This document shows, in pieces, positions 10,239 through 20,924 of a stretch of DNA of 64,000 nt. The position numbers and the translations under genes are program-made. Each line of letters begins with the position of its first letter. The stretch's first letter is position 1. The notes beneath the pieces were generated by a model that was given only the letters and a program-made list of their open reading frames with translations, was not told the origin of the DNA and did no database searches. The DNA is from Aliivibrio sp. EL58 (lineage in GTDB: Bacteria > Pseudomonadota > Gammaproteobacteria > Enterobacterales > Vibrionaceae). The stretch covers positions 1 to 64,000 of the forward strand of contig NZ_OMPC01000002.1 in the NCBI RefSeq assembly GCF_900312675.1, written 5' to 3'.

Positions 10239-11570
10239 ATGGCAAAGAAACCAGGAAAAGAAGTAAATAGTGCTCAGAGCGGCCTAGCTGAACTGAAATC
10301 GCGTCTGTTATTTGTTATAGGTGCGCTTTTAGTGTTCCGAGCAGGCTCATTTGTGCCAATTCCTGGGATTGACGCTGCTGTCCTTGCTGATCTTTTCGAA
10401 CAGCAGCAGGGTACTATCATTGAACTGTTTAACATGTTCTCTGGTGGTGCACTGTCGCGTGCCTCAATTCTTGCTCTAGGTATTATGCCGTATATTTCGG
10501 CATCTATCGTTGTTCAACTGTTAACAGTTGTTCATCCACCTCTAGCAGAATTGAAAAAAGAAGGTGAGTCTGGTCGTCGTAAGATTAATCAGTACACACG
10601 TTATGGCACCTTGGTTCTGGCTACATTCCAAGCAATTGGTATTGCAACCGGTCTACCAAGCATGATTCCAGGGTTAGTTTCTAACCCTGACATGATGTTC
10701 TATCTGACAGCTACAGTAAGTTTAGTAACTGGTACCATGTTCTTAATGTGGTTAGGTGAACAAATTACTGAGCGTGGCATCGGTAACGGTATATCTTTGA
10801 TTATTTTCACAGGTATCGTTGCAGGTTTACCACCAGCTATTGGTGAAACGATCCAGCAGGCGCGTCAAGGTGAACTGCACGTGCTTCTTCTATTACTAAT
10901 TGCAGTGTTATCGTTTGCAGTTATCTACTTTGTTGTGTTCATGGAGCGTGGTCAACGTCGTATCGTCGTTAACTATGCGAAGCGTCAGCAAGGCCGTAAG
11001 GTATTTGCAGCACAAAGTACTCACTTGCCACTTAAAATTAATATGGCTGGTGTGATACCTGCAATATTTGCATCTAGTATTATACTATTCCCTGGGACAT
11101 TGGCTCAGTGGTTTGGTGGTAATGGTGAAGGAACATTCGGTTGGTTAACTGATGTTTCCATGGCGTTAAGCCCTGGTCAGCCATTATATGTAATGCTTTA
11201 TGCAGCAGCAATTATCTTCTTCTGTTTCTTCTATACAGCGCTGGTATTTAACCCGCGTGAAACAGCTGATAACTTGAAGAAGTCTGGTGCATTCGTACCC
11301 GGAATCCGCCCAGGTGAACAGACTACGAAATATATTGATAAAGTTATGACCCGTTTAACCTTAGCTGGTGCGATGTATATTACCTTTATCTGTCTGATCC
11401 CTGAGTTTATGATGATTGCATGGAATGTTCGCTTCTATTTTGGCGGTACTTCCCTACTAATCGTAGTTGTAGTTATCATGGACTTTATGGCACAGGTTCA
11501 GACTCATCTGATGTCTCAGCAGTATGAGTCCGTTTTGAAGAAAGCTAATCTGAAAGGCTATGGCCGTTAA
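10239..11570 (+). CDS. secY: SecY, protein-conducting channel subunit
   Basis: 443 residues, ten hydrophobic segments expected of the SecYEG translocon core in the inner membrane. Conserved parts include FVPIPGID near residue 38, [17 protein letters not shown] near 82-98, [10 protein letters not shown] near 178-187 and [10 protein letters not shown] near 356-365; these cover the lateral-gate and cytosolic SecA-contact regions. GAAGGATGAGG precedes the start. Position between rplO and rpmJ is the classical spc operon order. Confidence 0.98.
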   Translation: MAKKPGKEVNSAQSGLAELKSRLLFVIGALLVFRAGSFVPIPGIDAAVLADLFEQQQGTIIELFNMFSGGALSRASILALGIMPYISASIVVQLLTVVHPPLAELKKEGESGRRKINQYTRYGTLVLATFQAIGIATGLPSMIPGLVSNPDMMFYLTATVSLVTGTMFLMWLGEQITERGIGNGISLIIFTGIVAGLPPAIGETIQQARQGELHVLLLLLIAVLSFAVIYFVVFMERGQRRIVVNYAKRQQGRKVFAAQSTHLPLKINMAGVIPAIFASSIILFPGTLAQWFGGNGEGTFGWLTDVSMALSPGQPLYVMLYAAAIIFFCFFYTALVFNPRETADNLKKSGAFVPGIRPGEQTTKYIDKVMTRLTLAGAMYITFICLIPEFMMIAWNVRFYFGGTSLLIVVVVIMDFMAQVQTHLMSQQYESVLKKANLKGYGR

Positions 11571-11597
11571 TTTCAGATCCATTTACGGAGTTTAGCA

Positions 11598-11711
11598 ATG
11601 AAAGTTCGTGCTTCCGTTAAGAAAATCTGCCGCAACTGTAAAGTTATTAAGCGCAACGGTGTTGTGCGTATAATTTGTGTTGAACCAAAGCATAAACAAC
11701 GCCAAGGTTAA
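11598..11711 (+). CDS. rpmJ: Ribosomal protein L36
   Basis: Tiny gene of 37 residues, [17 protein letters not shown] opening and KHKQRQG ending. Zinc ligands C11, C14, C27 and H32 are all present, so this is the zinc-containing form. It is one residue shorter than E. coli L36. ACGGAG precedes the start. It closes the spc operon and is followed by a hairpin at 11744. Confidence 0.96.
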   Translation: MKVRASVKKICRNCKVIKRNGVVRIICVEPKHKQRQG

Positions 11712-11743
11712 TTTAGCAGAAATTTTTACTTGATATATTAAGT

Positions 11744-11776
11744 TAGGCCGAGTATTATTCTCGGCCTACCTTTTGT
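11744..11776 (+). terminator. Hairpin between the spc and alpha operons
   Basis: TAGGCCGAG (11744-11752) pairs perfectly with CTCGGCCTA (11760-11768), followed by CCTTTTGTG. The T run is short, so termination may be partial and some alpha-operon transcription may come through from spc. Confidence 0.65.
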
Positions 11777-11789
11777 GTGCAAAAGAAGT

Positions 11790-11875
11790 AGTTATAGCCG
11801 CAACGTATCCTCATCGGGCTTTGTTGTGGCTCTTCTTAAGAAAAAGTACTAGGAGTGAATAGTGGCCCGTATAGC
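11790..11875 (+). promoter_or_regulatory. Alpha operon leader (S4-binding pseudoknot, Alpha_RBS)
   Basis: The bases just before and across the GTG start of rpsM closely follow the E. coli alpha operon leader: a TATCCTnnnnCGGGCTTT-like segment, then AGGAGTGnATAGTGGCCCGTAT with an unchanged GTG start. In E. coli S4 (rpsD) binds a pseudoknot formed here and blocks translation of S13. The match and the position support the same control; the pseudoknot pairing itself was not folded by computation. Confidence 0.7.
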
Positions 11876-12218
11876 AGGCATTAACATTCCTGATCATAAA
11901 CACGCTGTAATTGCACTTACTGCAATTTACGGCATCGGTAAGACTCGCTCGCAAGCTATTTTAGCTGCAGTTGGTATTGCTGAAGATGTTAAGATCAGTG
12001 AACTGAATGATGAGCAGATTGATATTCTGCGTGATGGTGTTGCCAAATACACTGTAGAAGGCGACTTACGTCGTGAAGTATCGATGAACATCAAGCGTCT
12101 TATGGACCTTGGCTGTTATCGTGGTCTTCGTCACCGTCGCAGTCTACCGTTGCGTGGACAGCGTACTAAAACCAACGCACGTACCCGTAAAGGTCCGCGC
12201 AAGCCGATCAAAAGATAA
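11862..12218 (+). CDS. rpsM: Ribosomal protein S13
   Basis: 118 residues, starting at GTG as in E. coli, which is part of the S4-controlled initiation site. [20 protein letters not shown] and the basic ending [21 protein letters not shown] are diagnostic. S13 contacts L5 across the subunits (bridge B1) and touches P-site tRNA. First gene of the alpha operon (rpsM-rpsK-rpsD-rpoA-rplQ). Confidence 0.97.
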   Translation: MARIAGINIPDHKHAVIALTAIYGIGKTRSQAILAAVGIAEDVKISELNDEQIDILRDGVAKYTVEGDLRREVSMNIKRLMDLGCYRGLRHRRSLPLRGQRTKTNARTRKGPRKPIKR

Positions 12219-12629
<411 letters not shown>

Positions 12630-12660
12630 GTTTCGTTTCTAGGAATATTGGAGAAAGAAC

Positions 12661-13281
12661 ATGGCAAGATATTTGGGTCCTAAGCTGAAGCTTAGCCGTC
12701 GCGAAGGCACTGATTTATTCCTTAAATCAGGCGTACGTGCGATCGATACCAAGTGTAAGATCGATAACGCTCCAGGTGTACACGGCGCTCGTCGCGGTCG
12801 TCTATCTGAATATGGCGTTCAGCTTCGTGAGAAGCAAAAAGTTCGTCGTATGTATGGCGTACTAGAAAAACAATTCCGTAACTACTACAAAGATGCTGCT
12901 CGTATTAAAGGCAACACAGGTGAAAACCTACTTCAACTTCTTGAAGGTCGTCTAGATAACGTAGTTTACCGCATGGGCTTTGGCGCTACACGTGCTGAAT
13001 CTCGTCAACTAGTTAGCCATAAGTCTATTCTAGTTAATGGTAAAGTAGTTAACGTTCCTTCTTTCAAAGTTGCGGCTAACGACGTTGTTTCAATTCGTGA
13101 AAAAGCTAAACAGCAATCACGTATTAAAGCTGCTCTAGAAGTTGCTGAACAACGCGAAAAACCAACTTGGATTGAAGTAGATGCTGGCAAAATGGAAGGT
13201 ACGTTTAAGCGTCTTCCTGAACGTTCTGATTTGTCTGCCGACATCAACGAACACTTGATCGTCGAGCTTTACTCTAAGTAA
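12661..13281 (+). CDS. rpsD: Ribosomal protein S4, alpha operon repressor
   Basis: 206 residues. S4 nucleates 30S assembly, helps unwind mRNA and, in E. coli, represses the alpha operon by binding the rpsM leader. An S4 RNA-binding fold is seen in [24 protein letters not shown] (about residues 97-120, given in part) with [13 protein letters not shown] after it. TTGGAGAAAG precedes the start. No CxxC zinc motif is present at the N-terminus. Confidence 0.97.
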   Translation: MARYLGPKLKLSRREGTDLFLKSGVRAIDTKCKIDNAPGVHGARRGRLSEYGVQLREKQKVRRMYGVLEKQFRNYYKDAARIKGNTGENLLQLLEGRLDNVVYRMGFGATRAESRQLVSHKSILVNGKVVNVPSFKVAANDVVSIREKAKQQSRIKAALEVAEQREKPTWIEVDAGKMEGTFKRLPERSDLSADINEHLIVELYSK

Positions 13282-13304
13282 AGCTTCAATATAGAGAGGA
13301 CACA

Positions 13305-14294
13305 ATGCAGGGTTCTGTAACAGAATTTCTAAAGCCGCGTCTAGTTGACATTGAACAAGTTAGCCAGACTCACGCAAAAGTAACTCTTGAGCCGTTAGAG
13401 CGTGGTTTTGGCCACACTCTAGGTAACGCTCTACGTCGTATTTTACTATCTTCAATGCCGGGTTGTGCCGTAACTGAAGTAGAAATCGAAGGCGTATTAC
13501 ATGAGTACAGCACCAAAGAAGGTGTTCAGGAAGATATCCTTGAAATCCTTCTAAACCTTAAAGGCCTTGCCGTTAAGGTTGAGGGTAAAGATGAAGTTAT
13601 CATTACTCTTAACAAGTCTGGTGCAGGCCCTGTTGTTGCAGGTGACATCACCCATGATGGTGATGTTGAGATTGCGAACCCAGAGCATGTAATCTGCCAC
13701 TTAACTGATGACAATGCTGAAATCAGCATGAGAATCAAGGTAGAGCGTGGTCGCGGCTATGTACCATCAACAGCGCGTATTCATAATGAAGAAGATGAGC
13801 GTCCAATCGGTCGTTTGCTTATCGATGCAACTTACAGCCCAGTAGATAAAATATCTTATGCGGTTGAAGCGGCTCGTGTTGAGCAACGTACTGACTTAGA
13901 CAAGCTTGTTATCGATATGGAAACAAACGGTACGCTTGATCCTGAGGAAGCTATCCGTCGTGCAGCTACTATTTTAGCTGAACAACTGGATGCATTTGTA
14001 GATCTTCGTGATGTACGAGTTCCTGAAGAGAAAGAAGAAAAGCCAGAGTTCGATCCGATCCTACTGCGTCCTGTAGACGATCTTGAACTAACGGTTCGCT
14101 CTGCTAACTGTTTGAAAGCAGAAGCGATTCACTACATTGGTGATCTGGTGCAGCGCACTGAGGTTGAGCTACTTAAAACGCCAAACCTTGGTAAGAAATC
14201 TTTAACTGAAATTAAAGATGTTCTAGCTTCACGTGGTCTTTCTTTAGGCATGCGCCTAGAGAACTGGCCACCAGCGTCTATCGCTGAAGATTAA
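13305..14294 (+). CDS. rpoA: RNA polymerase alpha subunit
   Basis: 329 residues, same length as E. coli alpha. The N-terminal domain (to about residue 235) dimerises and binds beta and beta-prime; [15 protein letters not shown] is its signature. The C-terminal domain holds [10 protein letters not shown] near residue 265, with the arginine, asparagine, cysteine and lysine that contact UP elements and activators such as CRP. GAGAGGACACAATG gives the start. Its location between rpsD and rplQ is the classical one. Confidence 0.98.
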   Translation: MQGSVTEFLKPRLVDIEQVSQTHAKVTLEPLERGFGHTLGNALRRILLSSMPGCAVTEVEIEGVLHEYSTKEGVQEDILEILLNLKGLAVKVEGKDEVIITLNKSGAGPVVAGDITHDGDVEIANPEHVICHLTDDNAEISMRIKVERGRGYVPSTARIHNEEDERPIGRLLIDATYSPVDKISYAVEAARVEQRTDLDKLVIDMETNGTLDPEEAIRRAATILAEQLDAFVDLRDVRVPEEKEEKPEFDPILLRPVDDLELTVRSANCLKAEAIHYIGDLVQRTEVELLKTPNLGKKSLTEIKDVLASRGLSLGMRLENWPPASIAED

Positions 14295-14327
14295 TCAGTT
14301 CACTAATTATCTAGTTAGAAGGATTAG

Positions 14328-14711
<384 letters not shown>

Positions 14712-14728
14712 TCAGTAAGTAGTTTCAC

Positions 14729-14760
14729 AAAAAAACCGAGTCTTAGGACTCGGTTTTTTT
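14729..14760 (+). terminator. Terminator after rplQ, probably bidirectional
   Basis: AAAAACCGAGTC pairs with GACTCGGTTTTT around a TTAG loop, with A and T runs on both flanks. It closes the alpha operon and can also serve fbp, which converges from the right. Confidence 0.93.
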
Positions 14761-14822
14761 ATATTCTGAATTTAATACCTATGCCAGTAATTATCTAATT
14801 AATTACACAAGTATAAGAAAAA

Positions 14823-15833
14823 TTATTTCTGCCATTCAGTAAGAAAATTATGAACCTTATCAACCATATTGCTAGAGCCAACAAAGAATGGTACTCGTTG
14901 ATGTAATTCGGTTGGTTTAAGATCTAGAATTCTCGTTTCCCCATCTGTCGCTTTCCCTCCAGCTTCTTCAATTAGCATTGCCATTGGATTACATTCATAA
15001 AGTAATCGTAATTTCCCGTTTGGATAAGCCTGCGTACTTGGGTATAGATAAATACCACCTTTCAGTAAGTTTCTGTGGAAATCAGCAACCAGTGAACCGA
15101 TATAACGCGAGGTATAAGGACGATTCTCTTCAGGACAGATTTCTTGGCAGTATTTTAGATATTGTTTTACGCCTTCAGGGAAACGAATGTAATTGCCTTC
15201 GTTAATGGAATAAATATTACCATCTTGTGGAATTTTCATATCTTCATGAGATAAGCAGAACACACCTAAAGATGGATCATAAGTAAAGCCGTGAACCCCA
15301 TTACCCGTACTATAAACAAGCATGGTTGATGAGCCATAAATAATATAACCAGCGGCGACTTGTTGGCTTCCTGGTTGAAGAAAGTCTTCTTCGGTCGGTG
15401 GTGTTCCAATCGGTGATATACGGCGATAAATAGAGAAAATAGTTCCGACAGAGACGTTAACATCAATATTTGATGAGCCATCCAATGGGTCCATTAATAC
15501 TACGTATTTTGCGTCTTTGTTTAGCGCCTTGTTAAAAGCAACGGCTTCGTCTTCTTCTTCACTTGCGACACCGCAAACTTGGCCACGGTTTTCTAATGCC
15601 GCTTTGAATTTATCATTGGCATACAGATCCAATTTTTGCTGTTGCTCACCTTGAATATTTTCTTCACCAGAAGCACCAGTGATATCAACAAGCCCTGCTT
15701 TATTTATTTCGCGGTTAACAATTTTAGCTGCCAACTTAATTGAACCAATAAGTGAGGAAAGCTCTCCGCTTGCGTGAGGAAAGTCATGCTGCTTAGCAAC
15801 AATAAACTCACCTAGGGTTCTCATTTCAGACAT
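14823..15833 (-). CDS. fbp: Fructose-1,6-bisphosphatase class 1
   Basis: 336 residues. It hydrolyses fructose 1,6-bisphosphate to fructose 6-phosphate in gluconeogenesis in the cytoplasm. The metal-binding signature DPLDGSSN is at residues 115-122, with the acidic run EEED near 92-95 and the C-terminal [24 protein letters not shown] substrate region. It stands alone, convergent with rplQ, and divergent from mpl across a 183-base gap. Slightly longer than enteric Fbp (about 332). Confidence 0.97.
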   Translation of the reverse strand: MSEMRTLGEFIVAKQHDFPHASGELSSLIGSIKLAAKIVNREINKAGLVDITGASGEENIQGEQQQKLDLYANDKFKAALENRGQVCGVASEEEDEAVAFNKALNKDAKYVVLMDPLDGSSNIDVNVSVGTIFSIYRRISPIGTPPTEEDFLQPGSQQVAAGYIIYGSSTMLVYSTGNGVHGFTYDPSLGVFCLSHEDMKIPQDGNIYSINEGNYIRFPEGVKQYLKYCQEICPEENRPYTSRYIGSLVADFHRNLLKGGIYLYPSTQAYPNGKLRLLYECNPMAMLIEEAGGKATDGETRILDLKPTELHQRVPFFVGSSNMVDKVHNFLTEWQK

Positions 15834-16016
15834 AGTTATTCCTTTATTCTCTGTTATTAGATATCAACGATAAGTAGGGTTAGGTACTGATTTATTTTTA
15901 CAGTAGTTGTGTTACTGTTTGCTGTAATTCATTCTATAGCATAGAACTTTTTAAGAGTATTGAAGTAACTCTGTATCGGGATTACTCACTTAATTTAATA
16001 TAAGACGGTTTTTATT

Positions 16017-17369
16017 ATGCATATTCACATTCTTGGTATTTGCGGCACTTTTATGGGTGGCGCTGCGACATTAGCTCGCCAACTTGGACACAAGGTTACT
16101 GGATGCGATGCTAACGTGTATCCTCCAATGAGTACGTTATTAGAATCTCAAGGTATTGAGATCATCCAAGGCTTTGACCCAAGCCAGTTAGACCCTGCGC
16201 CAGACCTTGTTGTGATTGGTAATGCAATGAGTCGCGGGAACCCGTGCGTTGAATATGTATTGGATAAGAATCTGAAATACACCTCAGGACCACAATGGCT
16301 TCAAGAGTTCTTATTACAAGATCGTTGGGTAATGGCAGTTGCAGGAACGCATGGTAAAACGACCACTGCAAGTATGCTTACATGGGTACTTGAAGAGTGT
16401 GGTTATAAACCTGGTTTCTTAGTCGGTGGTGTACTTGGTAACTTTGGTGAATCGGCTCGTTTAGGCGAAAGCATGTTTTTTGTCGTAGAAGCGGATGAAT
16501 ATGACAGTGCTTTTTTTGATAAGCGTTCTAAGTTCGTTCATTACCGCCCGAGAACTCTTGTGTTGAATAACCTTGAATTTGATCATGCCGATATTTTTGA
16601 CGATCTTGCAGCTATTCAGCGTCAGTTCCATCATTTAATTAGAACTGTTCCAAGTACGGGGCGTATTTTTGCACCAAAACAAGATAACCCACTAGAGCAA
16701 GTGCTAGCGCAAGGTTGTTGGAGTGAACTTGAATTTACCGGTGAAGATGGTCAATGGAAAGCGATTAAACTTGAGAAAGATGGCAGTCAATTCGAGGTTT
16801 ATTTTGAAGGCGAGAAAGTAGGACAAGTAAATTGGGATCTCGTCGGCGATCATAATGTCAGTAACGCATTGATGGTTGTCGCTTCAGCTCGTCATGTGGG
16901 AGTCACTCCTGATTTAGCTTGTGAAGCGTTAGGTAAGTTTATTAATACTAAGCGTCGTCTAGAGTTTAAAGGCGAAGTAAATGGAGTCATTGTGTATGAT
17001 GATTTTGCTCATCACCCAACAGCGATTGATCTAACGCTAGGTGGCTTACGTAATAAAGTGGGCGATAAGAAAATTATTGCGGTACTAGAGCCTCGTTCAA
17101 GCACCATGAAATTAGGCGTTCACAAAGATACGTTGGCGGCTTCTCTACATGCAGCAGATTCGGTTTATCTTTTCCAGCCAGATAATATCACTTGGTCGGT
17201 AGATGATGTTGCTCAACAATGCACTCAGCCCGCTTATACCCATAATGATATTGACTGCTTTGTTGATATGATTGTGGCCGAAGCACAACCAGGTGATCAA
17301 ATATTAGTCATGAGTAATGGTGGTTTTGAAGGCATTCACGGTAAATTACTTGATAAGTTGAGCCAATAA
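16017..17369 (+). CDS. mpl: Mpl, murein tripeptide ligase (peptidoglycan recycling)
   Basis: 450 residues. It joins the recycled tripeptide L-Ala-gamma-D-Glu-meso-DAP to UDP-MurNAc using ATP. A Mur-ligase fold is shown by the nucleotide loop AGTHGKTTTA at about residues 109-118, the central domain motif NNLEFDHADIF near 182, and the C-terminal DDFAHHPTAI near 327. The opening MHIHILGICGTFMGG separates Mpl from MurC. The stop abuts the ubiX start with no gap, implying one operon. Confidence 0.96.
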   Translation: MHIHILGICGTFMGGAATLARQLGHKVTGCDANVYPPMSTLLESQGIEIIQGFDPSQLDPAPDLVVIGNAMSRGNPCVEYVLDKNLKYTSGPQWLQEFLLQDRWVMAVAGTHGKTTTASMLTWVLEECGYKPGFLVGGVLGNFGESARLGESMFFVVEADEYDSAFFDKRSKFVHYRPRTLVLNNLEFDHADIFDDLAAIQRQFHHLIRTVPSTGRIFAPKQDNPLEQVLAQGCWSELEFTGEDGQWKAIKLEKDGSQFEVYFEGEKVGQVNWDLVGDHNVSNALMVVASARHVGVTPDLACEALGKFINTKRRLEFKGEVNGVIVYDDFAHHPTAIDLTLGGLRNKVGDKKIIAVLEPRSSTMKLGVHKDTLAASLHAADSVYLFQPDNITWSVDDVAQQCTQPAYTHNDIDCFVDMIVAEAQPGDQILVMSNGGFEGIHGKLLDKLSQ

Positions 17370-17990
17370 ATGAAATCCAAAAAGAAAGCGATCACATTAG
17401 CTATGACAGGAGCCTCTGGTGCTCCTTATGGACTCCGTCTATTAGAGTGTCTATTGGCCGCGGACTATCATGTTTACTTTCTTATCTCCTCGGCAGCTCG
17501 TGTGGTGATGGCAACAGAGCATGATCTGAAGTTACCAAGTGGTCCTGATGCGATGAAAGCGGCACTGGTTGAGCATCTTGGTTGTAATGCTGATAATTTA
17601 ACGGTTTGTGGTAAAGAGGATTGGTTCTCACCAGTCGCTTCTGGATCAGCAGCACCAAAGCAAATGATAGTGTGCCCGTGCTCTGCAGGTAGTGTTGCTT
17701 CTATTGCTCATGGTATTTCGGATAACTTGATAGAGCGGGCTGCGGATGTGGTGTTAAAAGAGCGTGGTCAATTAATTCTTGTTGTCCGAGAAACTCCATT
17801 TTCAACGCTGCATTTAGAAAATATGTTAAAGCTCTCTCAAATTGGTGCGACGATCATGCCTGCCGCGCCTGGTTTTTATCATCAACCAAAGTCGATTGAA
17901 GATTTAATTGATTTTATGGTTGCTCGAATATTAGATCATTTAGGTATGGATCAAGGATTAGTCCCTCGCTGGGGTTACGATCACCGTTGA
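17370..17990 (+). CDS. ubiX: UbiX, flavin prenyltransferase
   Basis: 206 residues. UbiX attaches a dimethylallyl unit to FMN, giving the prenylated flavin used by UbiD decarboxylase in ubiquinone synthesis. The flavin-binding opening [15 protein letters not shown] (about residues 12-26), ISSAARVV near 39-46, and [25 protein letters not shown] near 107-131 mark the family. It begins at the base after the mpl stop and is probably translated with it. Confidence 0.96.
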   Translation: MKSKKKAITLAMTGASGAPYGLRLLECLLAADYHVYFLISSAARVVMATEHDLKLPSGPDAMKAALVEHLGCNADNLTVCGKEDWFSPVASGSAAPKQMIVCPCSAGSVASIAHGISDNLIERAADVVLKERGQLILVVRETPFSTLHLENMLKLSQIGATIMPAAPGFYHQPKSIEDLIDFMVARILDHLGMDQGLVPRWGYDHR

Positions 17991-18052
17991 TATAATGAAC
18001 GAGTCTAGAGAAAACCTCTGGCTCATTGCTTGATTCACACATACAATATGGC

Positions 18053-18184
18053 CTCTCATCGGGGAGCAACCGATATCAACTAGTTATCTAGAGTGGTATT
18101 CGCTGAGATTAGTAAGCATTGGATAATGCTCGCTTAAACCCGTACTACCTGACTCAGATAATGCTGGCGTAGGGATTGAGATGA
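18053..18184 (+). ncRNA. TPP riboswitch (THI element) upstream of thiBPQ
   Basis: All landmarks of the thiamine pyrophosphate riboswitch are in order: CGGGGAGC at the start, GCTGAGAT near 18102-18109, ACCCGTACTACCTGA near 18138-18152, then CAGATAATGCTGGCGTAGGGA to 18175. The closing stem is CTCATC with GATTGAG(ATG). A downstream ACATCCT (18184-18190) is fully complementary to AGGATGT (18227-18233) in front of thiB, which suggests translational control. Binding of TPP should lower expression of the thiamine uptake genes. Confidence 0.93.
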
Positions 18185-18244
18185 CATCCTCTTAGAGAAT
18201 ATCACCTTAATTCTGTGCCGCTCAAAAGGATGTAAGCGCACACA

Positions 18245-19267
18245 ATGAACACTCTTTCTATTTCCTCTCCATTTAAACTATTGCCGACAGCGTTAGCTAT
18301 CGTCGCGGCGTCTTCTTTTTCTGTTTCTGCTGCAGATACAGAGACTCTAACCGTTTATACCTACGACTCTTTTGCGGCTGATTGGGGACCAGGACCAACG
18401 ATTGAAGCGGCTTTTGAAGCTCAATGTGGCTGTGATTTAAAATTAGTGGCACTTGATGATGGTGTTTCTATCTTGAATCGACTTCGGTTAGAAGGGAACA
18501 ATGCCAAAGCAGATGTGGTGTTAGGTTTAGATAATAACTTAATGGCAGAAGCGAAGGCGACAGGGTTATTGGCTCAGCATCAAGTGAATACGGATTCTGT
18601 TACTTTACCAGGTGGTTGGAATGACACGACATTTGTTCCTTATGATTTCGGTTATTTTGCGTTTGTTTATAATAAAGAAAAAGTAGCAAATCCGCCAAAA
18701 AGCTTAAAAGAGTTAGTCGAGCAGCGCGATGATCTAAAAGTAATTTATCAAGATCCACGAACCTCGACACCTGGACAGGGATTATTACTGTGGATGAAGT
18801 CTGTTTATGGTGATGAAGCACCACAAGCGTGGAAGCAACTCGCTAAGAAAACGGTCACAGTAACCAAAGGTTGGTCTGAAGCTTACAGTATGTTCCTAGA
18901 AGGCGAGTCTGATTTGGTTTTGTCTTATACGACTTCTCCAGCGTATCATTTGATTGCTGAAAAAGACGATAGATTTGCCGCGGCTAATTTTTCTGAAGGT
19001 CACTACACTCAAGTAGAAGTGGCAGCGAAAGTAAAAAATACTCAACATAATAAACTGGCTGATGAGTTCCTTACCTTTATTTTAACTGATAAGTTTCAAT
19101 CAGCGATGCCAACAGGTAACTGGATGTACCCTGTGACCGATGTCGCTTTGCCTGAGGGTTTTGATAGCTTAACTGTGCCGAGTAAAGCTCTGTCATTTGA
19201 TTCACAAGCGATTTCACAACAACGTAAATCATGGATCCGTGAGTGGCAACACGCCCTGACATTCTAA
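18245..19267 (+). CDS. thiB: Thiamine ABC transporter, periplasmic binding protein
   Basis: 340 residues. A signal peptide runs to about residue 29 (SFSVSA, then ADTETL). The mature protein shows TVYTYDSFAADWGPGP and the later SYTTSPAYH typical of ThiB/TbpA, which binds thiamine, thiamine phosphate and TPP in the periplasm. The start is the only ATG in frame after the riboswitch; the AAGGA (18226-18230) is 14 bases away, longer than usual, so initiation may depend on RNA structure. First gene of thiB-thiP-thiQ. Confidence 0.94.
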   Translation: MNTLSISSPFKLLPTALAIVAASSFSVSAADTETLTVYTYDSFAADWGPGPTIEAAFEAQCGCDLKLVALDDGVSILNRLRLEGNNAKADVVLGLDNNLMAEAKATGLLAQHQVNTDSVTLPGGWNDTTFVPYDFGYFAFVYNKEKVANPPKSLKELVEQRDDLKVIYQDPRTSTPGQGLLLWMKSVYGDEAPQAWKQLAKKTVTVTKGWSEAYSMFLEGESDLVLSYTTSPAYHLIAEKDDRFAAANFSEGHYTQVEVAAKVKNTQHNKLADEFLTFILTDKFQSAMPTGNWMYPVTDVALPEGFDSLTVPSKALSFDSQAISQQRKSWIREWQHALTF

Positions 19268-19310
19268 TTTGAAATAAGGGGCACCGTTGTGCTCCTTTCT
19301 TTTGGCAGTT

Positions 19311-20924
19311 ATGAAAAATACCTCTTCTTATCATTCAGTTCCTTTATTGGGCTATTTAATCGCGATTGTCATTATTGGCTTTGTTGGCGGAGCGATCAGT
19401 GCTCTGCTTTTAGAATCGCCAAGTTTGGATTTAAGTCTCGTTTGGTCAGACCCTTATTATCGCTATATTACTCAGTTCAGTTTATACCAAGCATTCCTTT
19501 CTACTGTATTTAGTATCAGTTTTGCGATCCCTACAGCGTATGCCTTATCACGACGTCAGTTTAAAGGACGAGGCTTACTACTGAAGCTTTGTGCAACCAC
19601 ACTTGTGCTTCCTGTATTAGTGGGTGTTTTTGGTTTACTTTCTATTTATGGAAATAGCGGCTTAATCGCTGATCTATTTCAATGGTTTGGTTATTCTCTG
19701 CCATTTTCAATTTATGGCTTAAATGGCATTTTACTCGCGCATGTTTTTTTCAATTACCCTTTCGCTACTCGGTTGTTTCTACAAAGTTTGGATTCTATTC
19801 CTACAGAGCAACATCAACTTTCGGCTCATTTAGGGTTAACGGGTTGGAGTAAATACCGATTGGTGGCATGGCCGAGAATTAAGCAGCAATTACCTCATGT
19901 CGCTGGCCTCGTATTCATGCTTTGCTTCACTAGTTTTGCTACGGTAATGGCATTAGGTGGCGGTCCAAAATCAACCACGATTGAATTGGCAATATATCAG
20001 GCGATCAAGTTTGATTTTGATTTGCAGGCGGGCGCTATTTTAGCCTTATGGCAGATGTTGCTATGTGGCGTACTTTCTTTATCAATTCAACGTTTTTCTA
20101 AATCGGTTGCTGTTGACTCGGCATCCATTTCTCAAGCAGTGCTGTATCAAGATTCAACCCAAGAAAAGTGGTGGGACAGAGGGTGGATTATATTACTGAT
20201 ACTCTTTTTATTACCGCCGCTACTGATGGTGGTGCTTAGTGGTTTAAATTCTGAATTTATGACGGTGTTTAGTTCATCTGATTTCTGGTTAGCGTTAGTA
20301 AACTCATTAATAGTGGCTTTAGGGGCTGCGGTATTAGCAATGATATTTGGTGTTATCTTGTTGCATACAACTCGTGCGTTGAGATTAAAACAGAAGCGAT
20401 TATGGGCTGATAAATTAGATCTGATAGGAACGATGATCTTAGTGACTCCGGGCTTGGTGATCAGTACTGGGTTATTTTTATTACTCAGAAATGTGACCGA
20501 TGTGTTTTCTATTGCGATTTGGATAGTGGTCGTCGTGAATGCACTGATGGCTTTGCCGTATGTGATAAAAACACTCGCGCAGCCTCTGTTGCATATTGCG
20601 CAACAATATCAATTATTATCAGCAAGCTTAGGTCTTTATGGCTTTACTCGTTTTCGATTGATTGAATGGAGGGCATTAAGAAAGCCAATGGCTCATGCAT
20701 TTGCGATTGCCTTTATTATGTCGATTGGTGATTTAAGTGCGATTGCTTTGTTTGGCAGTCAAGAGTTTAGAACCTTGCCTTTGTATCTGTTTCAATTATT
20801 AGGTAGCTATCAAATGGAAGCCGCCGCAGTGGTCTCCTTAAGTTTATTGCTATTAAGTGTTGGTGTATTTGGCGTGGTGGAGTGGTTATTCTCTTCTAAA
20901 CATAATCATAAAGGTGAAGCGTAA
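19311..20924 (+). CDS. thiP: Thiamine ABC transporter permease
   Basis: 537 residues from the ATG at 19311. It has two six-helix permease halves, with the EAA-like loops HQLSAHLGLTGWSKYRLVAWP near residue 165 and QLLSASLGLYGFTRFRLIEW near 445, as in enteric ThiP (536 residues). An in-frame TTG at 19287 has the better-placed AAGGGG and would add eight residues; the ATG gives the family length but has a weak site. The stop overlaps thiQ by one base (TAATG). Confidence 0.93.
   Translation: MKNTSSYHSVPLLGYLIAIVIIGFVGGAISALLLESPSLDLSLVWSDPYYRYITQFSLYQAFLSTVFSISFAIPTAYALSRRQFKGRGLLLKLCATTLVLPVLVGVFGLLSIYGNSGLIADLFQWFGYSLPFSIYGLNGILLAHVFFNYPFATRLFLQSLDSIPTEQHQLSAHLGLTGWSKYRLVAWPRIKQQLPHVAGLVFMLCFTSFATVMALGGGPKSTTIELAIYQAIKFDFDLQAGAILALWQMLLCGVLSLSIQRFSKSVAVDSASISQAVLYQDSTQEKWWDRGWIILLILFLLPPLLMVVLSGLNSEFMTVFSSSDFWLALVNSLIVALGAAVLAMIFGVILLHTTRALRLKQKRLWADKLDLIGTMILVTPGLVISTGLFLLLRNVTDVFSIAIWIVVVVNALMALPYVIKTLAQPLLHIAQQYQLLSASLGLYGFTRFRLIEWRALRKPMAHAFAIAFIMSIGDLSAIALFGSQEFRTLPLYLFQLLGSYQMEAAAVVSLSLLLLSVGVFGVVEWLFSSKHNHKGEA

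Noticed and set aside
18001-18045. Possible terminator after ubiX (GAGTCTAGAG with CTCTGGCTC)
   Set aside because: Pairing has several mismatches and no T run; not convincing.
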